Source: JAMLIN01 sp964509685 (GTDB taxonomy: Bacteria > Pseudomonadota > Gammaproteobacteria > Burkholderiales > Burkholderiaceae_E). From it: a DNA stretch of 64,000 bases. The translations under genes and the position numbers were made by a program. Below the pieces are notes generated by a model that was not told the DNA's origin, did no database searches, and saw only the letters and a program-made list of their open reading frames with translations. This document shows, in pieces, positions 51,126-62,185 of this stretch. The stretch lies in assembly GCA_964509685.1 (NCBI GenBank), contig CAZDYQ010000003.1:1-64000 (forward strand). Reading direction: 5' to 3'. Each line of letters begins with the position of its first letter. Position 1 is the first letter of the stretch.

Positions 51126-52511
51126 TCGGCGGCTTCGCCATGGACCGAGGGCGAGCCCGCCGGAGATCGTGACGCCATAGGCGACCATCGCGAAGGCCAT
51201 CACCCCAAAGGCGGCCCGGGGCGACGGCTCGGCCGCCGCCCCGACGACCGCCGCCCCGATCGCCATGATCGCCACGCGCAGCAGGGTGCCGGCCACCGGC
51301 ACCGCGAGCGAGTCCACGCCCTGGCTCGCGAAGTACAGGCACAGCCCGAGCCCGAAGAACGCGTAGCAGGGACCGACGATCCGCAGGTAGGCGGCGCAGG
51401 CGCGCGCCACCTCGGGATCCTCCGTGAACAGGCCGTGCCAGAGCTGCGGCTGCCAGGCGAGCACGAGGCCGATCGCGCCGACGAAGGCGGCCGTCGCGAA
51501 GGCGCCGCCCCAGGCGATGCGCACGGCGCGCTCGCGCTCGCCCGCACCGACGAAGGCGCCGCAGATCGCGATGAGCGTGCCGCCCATGCCGAAGATCACG
51601 GGGATCATCAGCAACTCGAGCCGCAGGCCCACGCCGTATCCGGCGAGCCAGTCGGTGCCGAGCCGCGCGATCAGGCCGGTCGCGATCATCGAGTACGCGA
51701 TGGTCATGATCGACTGGCTCGAGGCCAGCGAGCCGAGTCGCGCGACCGGCCGCAGCACGAAGGCCGACGGCATGCGCCAGGCCTCCAGCCGCGGCGGATG
51801 CGCACGGCGCGCGACGACGAGCAGGAGCCAGGCGAGGCCGCAGGCATAGGCGAGCAGGATGGCGATCGCCGCGCCGGCCAGGCCCAGCGGCGGGACGTAA
51901 CCGCGCCCGGGGACGAGGAGCGACGCGAGGACGAAGTGCGTGGCGGTGACCACGATCATCGCCGAGAGCTGCGCGCGCATCTCGCCGGCCCCGCGCAGGC
52001 AGGCGCCGAGCAGGTTGAACAGCCACAGCACGACGATGCCGCCGAACATGATGCGCGAGTATTCGAGCGCGCCGGCGAGGATCTCGTCGCGGCCGCCCAG
52101 CAGCCGGAAGAGCGGCTCGCCACCGACGAGCATGGCTGCGCCGAAGGCGCCGCCCACGACGAAGGCGATCATCCAGGCGGCATTCACCACTTCCTGCGCC
52201 CGGTCCGGCCGGCCGGCGCCCAGCGCCCGGGCGAGCGTGCCGCTCACGGCGCCGCCGATCGCACCGGAGGCGAGCATGTTCGCGAGCATGTAGGCGGGAA
52301 ATACGAGCGCGACCGAGGCGAGCGCGTTCGTGCCGAGGTCGCCGAGCCAGTAGGCCTCGACCAGCAGGATCATCGACTGCACCAGGGTGCTCGCGACCGA
52401 GGGCGGCACGAGGCGCGCCATCGTGCGAAGCGGTGGGGAGGAGAGGATCGGGCTGCCCCGGGAGGAGGGAGGCAGCGCGGCGGGGCTCGATGCGCTCGCG
52501 GCGTCGTTCAT
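51111..52511 (-). CDS. MATE-family efflux transporter
   Basis: 466 residues from the ATG at 52511. Twelve hydrophobic segments form two halves of six; SMILLVEAYWLGDLGTNALASVALVFP split over helices 1-2 is the typical opening. It exports drugs or metabolites against sodium or protons. An in-frame start 69 residues upstream would add a proline- and serine-rich stretch and is less likely. It is the last gene of the minus-strand run that includes the liv genes. Confidence 0.92.
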   Translation of the reverse strand: MNDAASASSPAALPPSSRGSPILSSPPLRTMARLVPPSVASTLVQSMILLVEAYWLGDLGTNALASVALVFPAYMLANMLASGAIGGAVSGTLARALGAGRPDRAQEVVNAAWMIAFVVGGAFGAAMLVGGEPLFRLLGGRDEILAGALEYSRIMFGGIVVLWLFNLLGACLRGAGEMRAQLSAMIVVTATHFVLASLLVPGRGYVPPLGLAGAAIAILLAYACGLAWLLLVVARRAHPPRLEAWRMPSAFVLRPVARLGSLASSQSIMTIAYSMIATGLIARLGTDWLAGYGVGLRLELLMIPVIFGMGGTLIAICGAFVGAGERERAVRIAWGGAFATAAFVGAIGLVLAWQPQLWHGLFTEDPEVARACAAYLRIVGPCYAFFGLGLCLYFASQGVDSLAVPVAGTLLRVAIMAIGAAVVGAAAEPSPRAAFGVMAFAMVAYGVTISGGLALGPWRSRRSGSG

Positions 52512-52638
52512 GGTTTCCGTCGTCCAGGCGGTGGCGCCGGTCCGTCCCACGGTGGGCACGGTGTCCGGCACGAGCGCATCATCCTTGGGGCAGGCCGCCC
52601 GCGCAAGCGACGGATTTGCAGTCTCGCATTCCTTCGGC

Positions 52639-53868
52639 TCATCCGAAGAAGGCGAGGCACACGAGGATCGCGGCCGCGATGCCGGCGACGTCGGCGAGGA
52701 GCGCGCAGCCGACGGCATGGCGCGCGCGGCGGATGCCGACCGCGCCGAAATACACCGCGAGCACGTAGAAGGTGGTCTCGGTGCTGCCCTGCATCGTGGC
52801 CGCGAGCAGGGCCGGGAAGCTGTCCACCCCGAAGTGCTGCATGGTCTCGATCAGCAGGGCGCGCGCGGCGCTGCCCGAGAAGGGCTTGGCGAACGCGACG
52901 GGCAGCGCATCGACGATGCGCAGGTCGAGCCCCAGCCCGCCGAAGACGATGCGCGCGCCGTCGAGCAGCACGTCGAGCGCGCCCGAGGCGCGCATCGCGC
53001 CGATCGCCGCGAGCATCGCGACGAGATAGGGCAGCAGGTCGCGGGCGATGCCGAAGCCGTCCTTCGCGCCGTCGATGAAGTGCTCGTACACCGGCACGCG
53101 CCGCCAGGCGCCCGCGGCGAGGATGACGAGCACCAGCCCGAACATGACGAGGCTGCCGGCAAGGGACGAGGCCGCCGCCACCGCCGCGGCCGTCATCCCG
53201 GCCAGCAGCAGCACGATCGAGCCCAGCGCGAGCGCGATGCCGCCGAGCCAGGCGAGCACGACCGGGTCCCACAGCCGCAGGCGCTGCATCCACGACACCG
53301 CCAGCAGGCCCGCGAAGGTCGAGGCCGCCGTGGCGAGCAGGATCGGCACGAAGACCAGGGTCGGCTCGGCGGCGCCCTGCTGGAGCCGGTACATGAAGAT
53401 CGTCACCGGCAGGACGGTGAGCGACGAGCTGTTGAGCACCAGGAAGAGGATCTGCGCGTCGGTCGCCGTGTCCGGGCGTGGGTTGAGCTTCTGCAGCTCG
53501 CCCATCGCCTTCAGGCCGATCGGCGTGGCGGCATTGTCGAGCCCGATCGCGTTCGCGGCGAAGTTCATGGTCACGAGGCCGAGCGCCGGATGGCCGCGGG
53601 GCACGCCGGGCATCAGCCGGGCGAACAGCGGGCCGAGCAGCCGGGCGGCGGCATCCACGAGGCCGGCGCCCTCGGCGATGCGCAGGAACCCGAGCCAGAG
53701 GGTGAGGGTGCCGAAGAGCAGCACCATCACCTCGACCGACAGCTTCGCCATCGCGAACAGGCTGTCCACGATGGCGGCGAAGCCGGCGGGATCACCCGCG
53801 AAGATCCAGCGGCCGAAGGCCGCCAGTCCGGCGATGAGGAACATGCCGAACCAGATGGCGTTCAGCAT
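52639..53868 (-). CDS. Fused SpmA/SpmB-type nucleoside-recognition (Gate) domain protein
   Basis: 409 residues. The N-terminal half matches SpmA (NFAANAIGLDNAATPIGLKAM) and the C-terminal half SpmB (MQGSTETTFYVLAVYFGAVG). In Bacillus these are two separate proteins needed for dehydration of the spore core. Fused versions occur in non-sporulating proteobacteria with unknown function, presumably transport. About ten hydrophobic segments. It lies 6 bp after the acyl-CoA ligase gene. Confidence 0.9.
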   Translation of the reverse strand: MLNAIWFGMFLIAGLAAFGRWIFAGDPAGFAAIVDSLFAMAKLSVEVMVLLFGTLTLWLGFLRIAEGAGLVDAAARLLGPLFARLMPGVPRGHPALGLVTMNFAANAIGLDNAATPIGLKAMGELQKLNPRPDTATDAQILFLVLNSSSLTVLPVTIFMYRLQQGAAEPTLVFVPILLATAASTFAGLLAVSWMQRLRLWDPVVLAWLGGIALALGSIVLLLAGMTAAAVAAASSLAGSLVMFGLVLVILAAGAWRRVPVYEHFIDGAKDGFGIARDLLPYLVAMLAAIGAMRASGALDVLLDGARIVFGGLGLDLRIVDALPVAFAKPFSGSAARALLIETMQHFGVDSFPALLAATMQGSTETTFYVLAVYFGAVGIRRARHAVGCALLADVAGIAAAILVCLAFFG

Positions 53869-53874
53869 GCGTTC

Positions 53875-55703
53875 CTACTCGTACATCGCCTCGATCTCGG
53901 CCGCGTAGGCCTCGTAGATGCTCGCCCGGCGCACCTTCATGGTGGCCGTGACCTCGCCGTCGTCGTGGTCGAGCTCCTTGGTCAGCAGGTGGAAGCGCCG
54001 GATCTGCGCCACCTGGGCGAGCTTCGCGTTGCCGCGCGCGACCTCCGACTCGATGAGTTCGCGCACCTCGGGCGCCTCGACGAGCGACCGGAAATGGGTG
54101 AAGGGGATGCGCCGCGACTCGGCCCACTTGCCGACCGTCTCATAGTCGATCTGGATCAGCGCGGACACGAACCGGCGTCGCTCGGCCACCACGATGCACT
54201 CCTTGATGAAGGGACTCGCCTTCATCGTATTCTCGATCTCCGACGGCGTGAGGTTCTTGCCGCCGGCGGTGATCATGATGTCCTTGAGGCGATCCACGAT
54301 GCGCAACTGCCCGTCCTCCTCGCGCACCACGTCGCCCGTGTGCAGCCAGCCGTCGCGGATGGTCGCCGCGGTCGCTTCCGGGTTCCGGTAGTAGCCGGCG
54401 AAGACCATCTCGCCGCGCAGCTGCAGCTCGCCGGTGTCGGGATCGACCCGGTACTCCACCCCCAGCACGGGTTCGCCCACCGTGCCCAGGCGCACCCGGT
54501 CCGGATGCTGTCCGGTGACCATGCCGGTGGACTCGGTCATGCCGTACACCTCGACCAGGGGCACGCCGATGGTACGGAAGAACGCGATGATCGGCGGCGG
54601 GATCGAGGCCGCGCCGGTCAGCGCGATCCGCGCCCGGCGCAGGCCCACGTAGTTCTGCAGCGCGCGGAACATCAGCAGCCAGGCCACGCCGAAGCGGATC
54701 CGCTCGCCCAGCGTGCGCTGGCGCGGCGATTTCTCCGCGAAGGGCGCGCAGCTCGCCACCAGCGTCTCGAACAGCCGCCGACGCAGCCGGCCCGTCTCCT
54801 GCATGCGGATGTGGATCGCGGCGTGCAGCTTCTCCCAGATCCGCGGCACGCCGAGGAACATCGTGGGGGCCACTTCCCGCAGGTCCTCCTGTACGGTGCG
54901 GATCGACTCGCCGAAGTTCACCTGCGACCCGAGGTACAGCGGCACGAAGGTGGTGAGCATCTGCTCGGCGACGTGGCAGAGGGGCAGGTAGGACAGGTGC
55001 GTCGTGTCGGGGGTCAGCCCCAGCCGGTCCACGATCCCCGGCACCACGGCGCGGATGTTGCGGTAGCTGATCATCGCGCCCTTGGGCTTGCCGGTGGAGC
55101 CCGACGTGTAGATCATCAGCGCGATGTCCTCGAGCGACTGCCTCGCGAGGACGTCGTCCACCAGCCCGGGGTTCGCCCGACGATGCTCCCGGCCGCGGGC
55201 CTCGAGCTCGTCGAAGGCGACGACGCGATCGCCGTGTTCCTCGATGGTGTTGCGCAGGCCCTTGCGCTCGATCACGACGATGTGCCGCAGCCGCGGCATC
55301 CGGTCGAGCGCCTCCAGCACCTTGTCGCTCTGCTCCTGGTCCTCGCAGACCACCACCTCGACATCGGCATGCGCCAGCACGTAGGCGACCTCGTCGCTCG
55401 GGCTGGTGGGATAGACCCCGACCGTGATCCCGCCGACCAGGCTGGCGCCCATCTGCGCCAGCACCCATTCGATCCGGTTCTCGGACAGCACGCCGACATG
55501 GCCGCCGGGCGACAGGCCGAGCGCCACGAGCCCATGGCCGACCTCGGCGGAGCGCTCGTAGTACTCCCGCCAGGTGGACGGCTTCCAGATGCCGAAGTCC
55601 TTCTGGCGGATGGCGATCGCGCCCGGCGTCTCCCGCGCCCGCTCGCGCAGCATCTGCGCCATCGTGAGCGCCGGCAGCCCCGGGGCGGCAGCCTGCCTCG
55701 ACA

Positions 55704-55707
<4 letters not shown>
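53875..55707 (-). CDS. Long-chain acyl-CoA ligase (AMP-binding)
   Basis: 610 residues. The AMP-binding motif YTSGSTGKPKGAM lies near residue 200, VYGMTESTG near 375, and the C-terminal GGKNLTPSEIE hinge region is intact. It resembles the long FadD15-type enzymes. It overlaps livF by 4 bp (ATGA-type junction), which ties it to the liv transporter and suggests that the imported compound, or a downstream product, is activated to its CoA ester. Confidence 0.93.
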
Positions 55708-56510
<803 letters not shown>

Positions 56511-56516
56511 GGCGCC

Positions 56517-57695
56517 TCAGTCGAGCACGATCCAGTCGGACACCGGCAGCATCTTCTGCTGCTTCATGTCGGCCCGGTAGATGCGGCCGACCGGGATCGA
56601 GTTGCCCTTGATCGTGATCGGCACGCCGATGATGCCGCCCGTATCGAAGTTCTCGATCGAGTTGAGCGCCGCCTTGAGGTTCGCCCCGTTCAGCTCCTTG
56701 CCGGCCTCCAGGGTGCGCTTGACGGCCTCGGTGAAGAGCATCGTGGTGAGGAACCCCTGCGTGTAGGCGGTGCTCTGGTACTCGGGCCGCATCTGCCGGA
56801 TCTTCTCGAGCATCGGGGCATTGCCCTCGGTGTCGTAGTAGTAACGGAACGGCATCACGCCCATGAAGCCCTCGGCCGCCTCGCCCATCTTCATCACCAT
56901 GGAATGGTCCATGGTCCAGAAGGTGCCCATCCAGTGGCTCTTCATCCCCATCTTGCGGCCCTGGATGATGAACTCGGGGATCGGCGCGAGCACGTAGCCG
57001 TGGAAGATCGTGTAGTCGGGCGCGGCGCGACGCAGCTTGATCACCTCGGTCGAAACGTCCACGCTGCCGGGCGGCGTCATGATCTCGGCGGCCACGTTCA
57101 GGCCGAGCTCCTTCGCGAGCGCCCGGCTGCCCTCGATCGGGTCGCGGCCGAACTCCGTGTCGGAATAGACGAACGCCACCTTCGCGCCCGGCTTCTCGTC
57201 GGCGATGTAGCGCAGCAGGATGCCGACCATCTCGGTGTAGTCGGGCCCGACCAGGAACTGGTGGGGAAACTTCTTCGGATCGTTGATCTCGGAGGCGAAC
57301 GAGGCGCCGGCCATCAGGATGCTGCCCATCCGGTCGAGCTCGGGATTGATCGTCTTGGCGAAGCCGGTGGAATCGCCGTAGTAGAGATGGACCTTCTCCT
57401 GGCTGGTGATCTTCTTGAAGGCCGCCACCGAGGCGTCCACCTTGTAGCCGGTGTCCTCGGGCACGTAGCGCAGCTTGCGGCCCTGGATGCCGCCGGCGTC
57501 GTTCACGATCTTCACGTAGTCCTGGATGCCGGCGTGGATGCCCAGGCCGGCGAAGGCGAACACGCCGGACATCGGGATCGAGCCGCCGATCACGATGTCC
57601 TCCTTGGCCTGCGCCTGCGCGCCGCCCGCCAGCGCGAGTGCCGCGGTGGCGACCATCGCGCCCAGCGTGGCGCGTCGGGATTTCGAGATTGCCAT
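56517..57695 (-). CDS. HAAT-family substrate-binding protein
   Basis: 392 residues from the ATG at 57695, after GAGGAG. The signal peptide ends at about residue 30 (AGGAQAQA). The mature part opens with DIVIGGSIPMSGVFAF, the periplasmic type I binding fold. It delivers the substrate to LivHM. The binding pocket cannot be read, so the ligand (branched-chain amino acid, aromatic acid, amide) is open; the adjacent acyl-CoA ligase favours an organic acid. Confidence 0.92.
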   Translation of the reverse strand: MAISKSRRATLGAMVATAALALAGGAQAQAKEDIVIGGSIPMSGVFAFAGLGIHAGIQDYVKIVNDAGGIQGRKLRYVPEDTGYKVDASVAAFKKITSQEKVHLYYGDSTGFAKTINPELDRMGSILMAGASFASEINDPKKFPHQFLVGPDYTEMVGILLRYIADEKPGAKVAFVYSDTEFGRDPIEGSRALAKELGLNVAAEIMTPPGSVDVSTEVIKLRRAAPDYTIFHGYVLAPIPEFIIQGRKMGMKSHWMGTFWTMDHSMVMKMGEAAEGFMGVMPFRYYYDTEGNAPMLEKIRQMRPEYQSTAYTQGFLTTMLFTEAVKRTLEAGKELNGANLKAALNSIENFDTGGIIGVPITIKGNSIPVGRIYRADMKQQKMLPVSDWIVLD

Positions 57696-57747
57696 GTGCT
57701 CCTCCTCGGTCGATGCAGTGTTGTGGGCACGGCCGCGCATGGCCGGC

Positions 57748-58785
57748 TCAGGTCCGGAACGGGTACAGGTGGAAGAACCGGCGCACGCGGCGCCACATTT
57801 CCGCGAGCCCATGCGGCTCGAAGATCAGGAATCCGACGATCAGCGCCCCGAACACGATCGTGCGCACCGGCGAGAGCACGACCGCCGCATTCTCGATCGC
57901 GACCCAGCCGACGACCAGCTTGAGCAGCTCCGGGACCATGGTCATGAACACCGCCCCGAGGATGCCGCCCAGGATGGTGCCCATGCCGCCCACGATGATC
58001 GCGGCGAGGAAGAAGATCGACATCAGCAACGGGAAACTCTCGGGCGTCACCACGCGGAAGAAGTACGCCCAGAGGCCGCCGGCCACCCCGGCATAGAAGG
58101 ACGACAGCCCGAAGGACAGCAGCTTGTAGCGCAGCAGCGGGATGCCCAGCACCTCCGCCGAGATGTCCCGGTCGCGGATCGCGATGAAGGCCCTGCCGAT
58201 CCGGGTGCGGAACAGGTTGGCGGCGCCGGCCACCATCAGCACGGTGAGCGGCACGATCAGCCAGTAGATGCGGAACGACGTGTCGAGCGCGATGCCGAGC
58301 ACCCGCGCCGGAGGCACCGGCAGGCCCGCCGTGCCGCCGGTCACCGAGGTCCAGTTGGCGAAGGCGAAGTGCGCGATGAACGAGGCCGCGATCGTCGCGA
58401 TGGCGAGGTAGAGGCCCTTCACGCGCAGCGAGGGAATGCCCACGATCGCGCCGCCCGCCATGGCGACGACACCGGCGGCGACGAGGTTCAGCAGCGCGGG
58501 CGTGCCCAGGCGGGCTTCGAGCGCCGCCACCGTGTAGGCCCCCAGGCCCATGAAGGCCGCCTGGCCGAGGCTCACCAGGCCCGTGTATCCGGTGAGGATG
58601 TTGAGGCCCGTGGCGCTCGCGACATTGATCGCCACGAGGCAGGCGAGGTAGAGCCAGTACTCGTTGGCGACGAAGGGATAGGCGACGAGCGCGACCCCGA
58701 GCGCCGCCAGCCATGCCCATTGCGTGGGCGTGTCGAAGAGCGCCTGGTCGGCGGCATAGCTCTGGGGCGCGGCGCCGATACGCAT
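57748..58785 (-). CDS. livM: HAAT-family ABC transporter permease LivM
   Basis: 345 residues from the ATG at 58785, 2 bp after the livH stop. About nine hydrophobic segments; GLNILTGYTGLVSLGQAAFMGLGAY, split by the usual loop, and IRDRDISAEVLG are the LivM signatures. It ends 52 bp before the binding-protein gene. Confidence 0.93.
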   Translation of the reverse strand: MRIGAAPQSYAADQALFDTPTQWAWLAALGVALVAYPFVANEYWLYLACLVAINVASATGLNILTGYTGLVSLGQAAFMGLGAYTVAALEARLGTPALLNLVAAGVVAMAGGAIVGIPSLRVKGLYLAIATIAASFIAHFAFANWTSVTGGTAGLPVPPARVLGIALDTSFRIYWLIVPLTVLMVAGAANLFRTRIGRAFIAIRDRDISAEVLGIPLLRYKLLSFGLSSFYAGVAGGLWAYFFRVVTPESFPLLMSIFFLAAIIVGGMGTILGGILGAVFMTMVPELLKLVVGWVAIENAAVVLSPVRTIVFGALIVGFLIFEPHGLAEMWRRVRRFFHLYPFRT

Positions 58786-58787
58786 CG

Positions 58788-59672
58788 CTAGAGCCTCTCG
58801 ATCTCGCGGGTGCCGAACAGCCCGTACGGCCGGACCATGAGGATCAGCACCAGCAGGACGAAGGTGACGAGCAGCTCGTACTCGCCGCCGAGGTAGGCGC
58901 CGGCCCAGGCCTCGACCAGGCCGATGAACAGGCCCCCCACCAGCGCGCCGAGCACGCTGTCGAGACCGCCGAAGATGACGACGACCAGCACCGAGAGGCC
59001 GAACACGCCCATGGTCGAGGAAATGCCGCCGATCGCGCCGACCACGATGCCGGCCACGGCGGCGAGCGCGCCCGCGAAGGTCCAGGACAGCGAGAAGACC
59101 CGCGGCACGTTGATGCCCATGGAATAGGCGGCCGCCTGGTCCGAGGCGGTGGCGCGCAGGGCGACCCCGCCGCGCCAGAAGCGAAAGACGAGCAGCACGG
59201 CGGCCACCAGCAGCGCGGCCACCAGGAAGCCGTAGAAGACCTTCGGCGCGATGAAGGCCTCGCCGATCATGATCGGCTCCTGCGGCATGAACTCGGGCAG
59301 GCGCTGCGGGTTCGCCGTCCAGACGAGCTCCACCAGGCCGACGAGGATGGACGCGAGCCCCACGGTGACCATGAAGACCGAGATCGGCGACTCGCCGAGC
59401 ATCGGCCGGATCATCGTCCGCTCGACCAGGGCGCCGAGCAGGCCGCCGGCGATCACCGCGGCCAGGATGGACAGCCAGACCGGCAGGGCCATGCCGGCGG
59501 CGAAGGCGAAGAACACGTAGGCGCCGATCATGAGCATCTCGCCGATGGCGAGGTTGACTACGCGGGTGGCCTTGTAGATCAGCACGAAGCACAGGCCGGT
59601 GAGCGCGTACAGGCCTCCGGTGCCGATGCCGGCGAGGGAGACTTCGAGCAGGAACAGCCAGTCGAAGCTCAT
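58788..59672 (-). CDS. livH: HAAT-family ABC transporter permease LivH
   Basis: 294 residues from the ATG at 59672, overlapping the livG stop by 4 bp. About eight hydrophobic segments; GLYALTGLCFVLIYKATRVVNLAIGE, split as GLYALTGLCFVLIYKATR and VVNLAIGE, is the typical opening. Forms the membrane channel with LivM. Confidence 0.93.
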   Translation of the reverse strand: MSFDWLFLLEVSLAGIGTGGLYALTGLCFVLIYKATRVVNLAIGEMLMIGAYVFFAFAAGMALPVWLSILAAVIAGGLLGALVERTMIRPMLGESPISVFMVTVGLASILVGLVELVWTANPQRLPEFMPQEPIMIGEAFIAPKVFYGFLVAALLVAAVLLVFRFWRGGVALRATASDQAAAYSMGINVPRVFSLSWTFAGALAAVAGIVVGAIGGISSTMGVFGLSVLVVVIFGGLDSVLGALVGGLFIGLVEAWAGAYLGGEYELLVTFVLLVLILMVRPYGLFGTREIERL

Positions 59673-60559
59673 GCGGCCGGTGCCCCGCTCGGGGCGCTCG
59701 CCGCCATGGCGCCCCCGGCCCCGGCGCCCGCGGCTTCCCGGGCGCCGCGCAGGCGCCGCCGCAGGTCCTCGTGGTCGCCCGAGCCGAGGTAGGCGCGGAT
59801 CACCTCCGGATTGCGCTGCACCTCGCCGGGCGTGCCGTCGGCGATGACCTGGCCGAAGTTCAGCACGACCACATGGTCGGAGAGGTCCATCACCATGCCC
59901 ATGTCGTGCTCGACCATGACCACGGTGACGCCCCATTCGGCGCGCACGTCGAGGATGAAGCGCGCCATGTCCTCGGTCTCCTCGCGGTTCATGCCGGCGA
60001 CCGGCTCGTCGAGCATCAGGACCTTCGGCCGCATCGCCAGCGCGCGCGCCATCTCCACCCGCTTCTGCAGCCCATAGGAGAGCGAGGCCACCGGCGCATG
60101 CCGGATGTGGTCGATCTCGAGGAAGTCGATGATCCGCTCCTCGATCTCGGCGCGCAGCTCGATCTCCTCGCGCCGCGCGCGCCCGAAGTACAGCAGCGCA
60201 TCGAAGATGTTGGTGCGCAGGTGGGCATGGCGGCCGAGCTTGATGTTGTCGAGTACGGACATCCCGCGAAACAGCGCAATGTTCTGGAAGCTGCGCGCGA
60301 GCCCGAGGGCGGCGCGCTTCGGGGCGGGCAGCTGCGTGATGTCGCGGCCTTCGAAGCGGATCGAGCCGGCATCGGGCCGGTAGAAGCCCGAGATGGTGTT
60401 GAACAGCGACGTCTTGCCGGCGCCGTTGGGGCCGATCACGGAGGTGATCGTGCCGGGCGCCACGTCGAAGCTCACCCCGGCGAGGGCGCGCACGCCGCCG
60501 AATGCCAGCGTGAGCTGGTCGACCTGCAGCAGCGGCCCTCGTGTCTCCCGTGTCTCCAT
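59669..60559 (-). CDS. livG: Branched-chain-type ABC transporter ATPase LivG
   Basis: 296 residues. Walker A is GPNGAGKTS, the signature is SLSYGLQKRVEM and Walker B is VLMLDEPVAGM. The C-terminal tail is Gly- and Ala-rich and longer than usual. It is the first gene of the operon livG-livH-livM-binding protein-livF-acyl-CoA ligase, with SpmAB and MATE genes in the same direction behind it. Confidence 0.94.
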   Translation of the reverse strand: METRETRGPLLQVDQLTLAFGGVRALAGVSFDVAPGTITSVIGPNGAGKTSLFNTISGFYRPDAGSIRFEGRDITQLPAPKRAALGLARSFQNIALFRGMSVLDNIKLGRHAHLRTNIFDALLYFGRARREEIELRAEIEERIIDFLEIDHIRHAPVASLSYGLQKRVEMARALAMRPKVLMLDEPVAGMNREETEDMARFILDVRAEWGVTVVMVEHDMGMVMDLSDHVVVLNFGQVIADGTPGEVQRNPEVIRAYLGSGDHEDLRRRLRGAREAAGAGAGGAMAASAPSGAPAA

Positions 60560-60706
60560 CCCCTGCCCGTGGCGTGCGTGGCGGATTGCGGCGTGTCGTG
60601 CGGCGCGCCAGCACTATACCGAAGTTTGCAGGCCGTTCCGCTTCCCGCGCCGCGCGCTACGGGAAGGCCGAAGTCGCGACGGGCAGGCCGCGACGGACGC
60701 CGGCCC

Positions 60707-61180
60707 CTACTGCCCGGGAGCGGCGCCGGGCACCCGCTCCACGATCTCCGCCAGCGCGTCGCCGGTGGCGACGAGCTCGCCGTCCTGGTTGCGCACCTCG
60801 ACATCGAACTGGAGCCAGTAGCCGCCGGCGGTGCGGTGCTTGGCGCTCACCCGGGCGCTGGGCGTGATCGTGTGGCCGAGCTTCGTGGGCTTGAGCCAGC
60901 GCGTTTCGAGGCGGCGATGGTAGCCGCCGCGCGGCACCAGCCAGTCGGTAAGCGTGCGGGTGATCAGGGCGAAGTTCTGCATGCCGTGCATGATCACGCC
61001 GCCGAAGCTCGTCTTGCCGAAGCTCGCCTTCTCCATCCACTCGGGATCGAAGTGCAGCGGGTTGTAGTCGAGCGAGGCGTCCCCGAAGGCCTGGATGGTC
61101 TCGGTGGTCACCGTGAAGGGCCGCCCCGGGATGACGGTGCCGACCTCGATGGCGTCGAAGCGTTGCTGTGCGGGGTCCAT
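60707..61180 (-). CDS. MaoC-like hotdog-fold dehydratase
   Basis: 157 residues from the ATG at 61180. FGDASLDYNPLHFDPEW and GGVIMHGMQNFAL carry the conserved Asp/His pair of the R-hydratase (MaoC) hotdog family. It hydrates or dehydrates enoyl-CoA esters. It lies 11 bp after a second MaoC-like gene; such pairs can form one active enzyme. Confidence 0.88.
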   Translation of the reverse strand: MDPAQQRFDAIEVGTVIPGRPFTVTTETIQAFGDASLDYNPLHFDPEWMEKASFGKTSFGGVIMHGMQNFALITRTLTDWLVPRGGYHRRLETRWLKPTKLGHTITPSARVSAKHRTAGGYWLQFDVEVRNQDGELVATGDALAEIVERVPGAAPGQ

Positions 61181-61191
61181 CGCGCGCCTCC

Positions 61192-61674
61192 TCATTCCGG
61201 CCGGATCGTCCAGCCGCGGCCGGTGCAGACCACCTCGCCGCGCTGGTTGGTGAAGACGTTGTCGTGGATCACGAACAGCCGCCCCTTTCTTATGAATCGA
61301 TCGAGCGCGGTGCCGCGCATGTGGATCGTGTCGCCGGGGCGCGCCGGCACGTTGTAGAACCAGCTCTGGCCGGCGTTGATCGTGCCCGGCGAGCGCATCC
61401 AGTCCTCCGTGGTGGTGCAGGCGAACATGAGGAGGATGTGGATCGAGGGCGGGGCGATGATGCCGCCCCAGATGGTCTTCTTCGCGTACTCCTCGTCGAA
61501 GTAGAGCGGGTTGTCCTCCCCGACGCCCGCCGCGAACTTCGCAATGAGCTCCTTCGTGAGGGTCACGGGCCGCGTCTCGCGCAGCTCGCCGGGGATGATG
61601 CCGTCCCAGGTCTTGCGCCTGGCGACATCCTTCCAGAAGTCTGTCTCGAAGGACTCGAGGTTGAGCTCGTTCAT
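61192..61674 (-). CDS. MaoC-like/FAS1-type hotdog-fold dehydratase partner
   Basis: 160 residues from the ATG at 61674, after GAGGAG. FAAGVGEDNPLYFDEEYA and the IIAPPSIHILLMF helix match the N-terminal dehydratase hotdog. In the usual heterodimers only one subunit has a full catalytic pair; here the histidine position differs from the 60707 gene. First gene of the pair. Confidence 0.82.
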   Translation of the reverse strand: MNELNLESFETDFWKDVARRKTWDGIIPGELRETRPVTLTKELIAKFAAGVGEDNPLYFDEEYAKKTIWGGIIAPPSIHILLMFACTTTEDWMRSPGTINAGQSWFYNVPARPGDTIHMRGTALDRFIRKGRLFVIHDNVFTNQRGEVVCTGRGWTIRPE

Positions 61675-61777
61675 GTGTCTCCTCACATGGTGGGCGGGCT
61701 TTGCCGGCGGCGGGGCCGCCCGACAGGATCGGCGGCAATGTCGCTATCATGAAGTTCCCTTTGCCTGGCAGGCAAGC

Positions 61778-62185
61778 ATGAGCACCGTCGCCCGACCCGA
61801 CACCCACCTCAAGACCGTCGGCTACCTGCTGTGGATCTTCGGATTCACCGGCGCCCACCGCTTCTACTACGGCAAGCCGATCAGCGGGACGATCTGGTTC
61901 TTCACCTTCGGCCTCTTCGGCATCGGCTGGCTCATCGACCTCTTCCTGATCCCGTCCATGGACCGGCAGGCCGACCTGCGCTTCACCGCCGGGCGGATCA
62001 ACTACTCCGTGGCCTGGCTGCTGCAGACCTTCCTCGGCGTGCTCGGGATCCACCGCATGTACATGGGCAAGTGGATCACGGGGCTGATCTGGCTCTTCAC
62101 CGGGGGCCTGTTCCTGGTCGGCTGGCTCTACGACTTCTGGACGCTCAACGACCAGATCACGCTGCGCAACGCCGAACGCGGGTGA
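61778..62185 (+). CDS. TM2-domain membrane protein, two repeats
   Basis: 135 residues from the ATG at 61778. Two TM2 units are visible: GFTGAHRFYYGKPISG with its two helices, and GVLGIHRMYMGKWITG with two more. TM2 proteins are small membrane proteins of unknown function. Its stop overlaps the GTG of the next gene by 4 bp. Confidence 0.88.
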   Translation: MSTVARPDTHLKTVGYLLWIFGFTGAHRFYYGKPISGTIWFFTFGLFGIGWLIDLFLIPSMDRQADLRFTAGRINYSVAWLLQTFLGVLGIHRMYMGKWITGLIWLFTGGLFLVGWLYDFWTLNDQITLRNAERG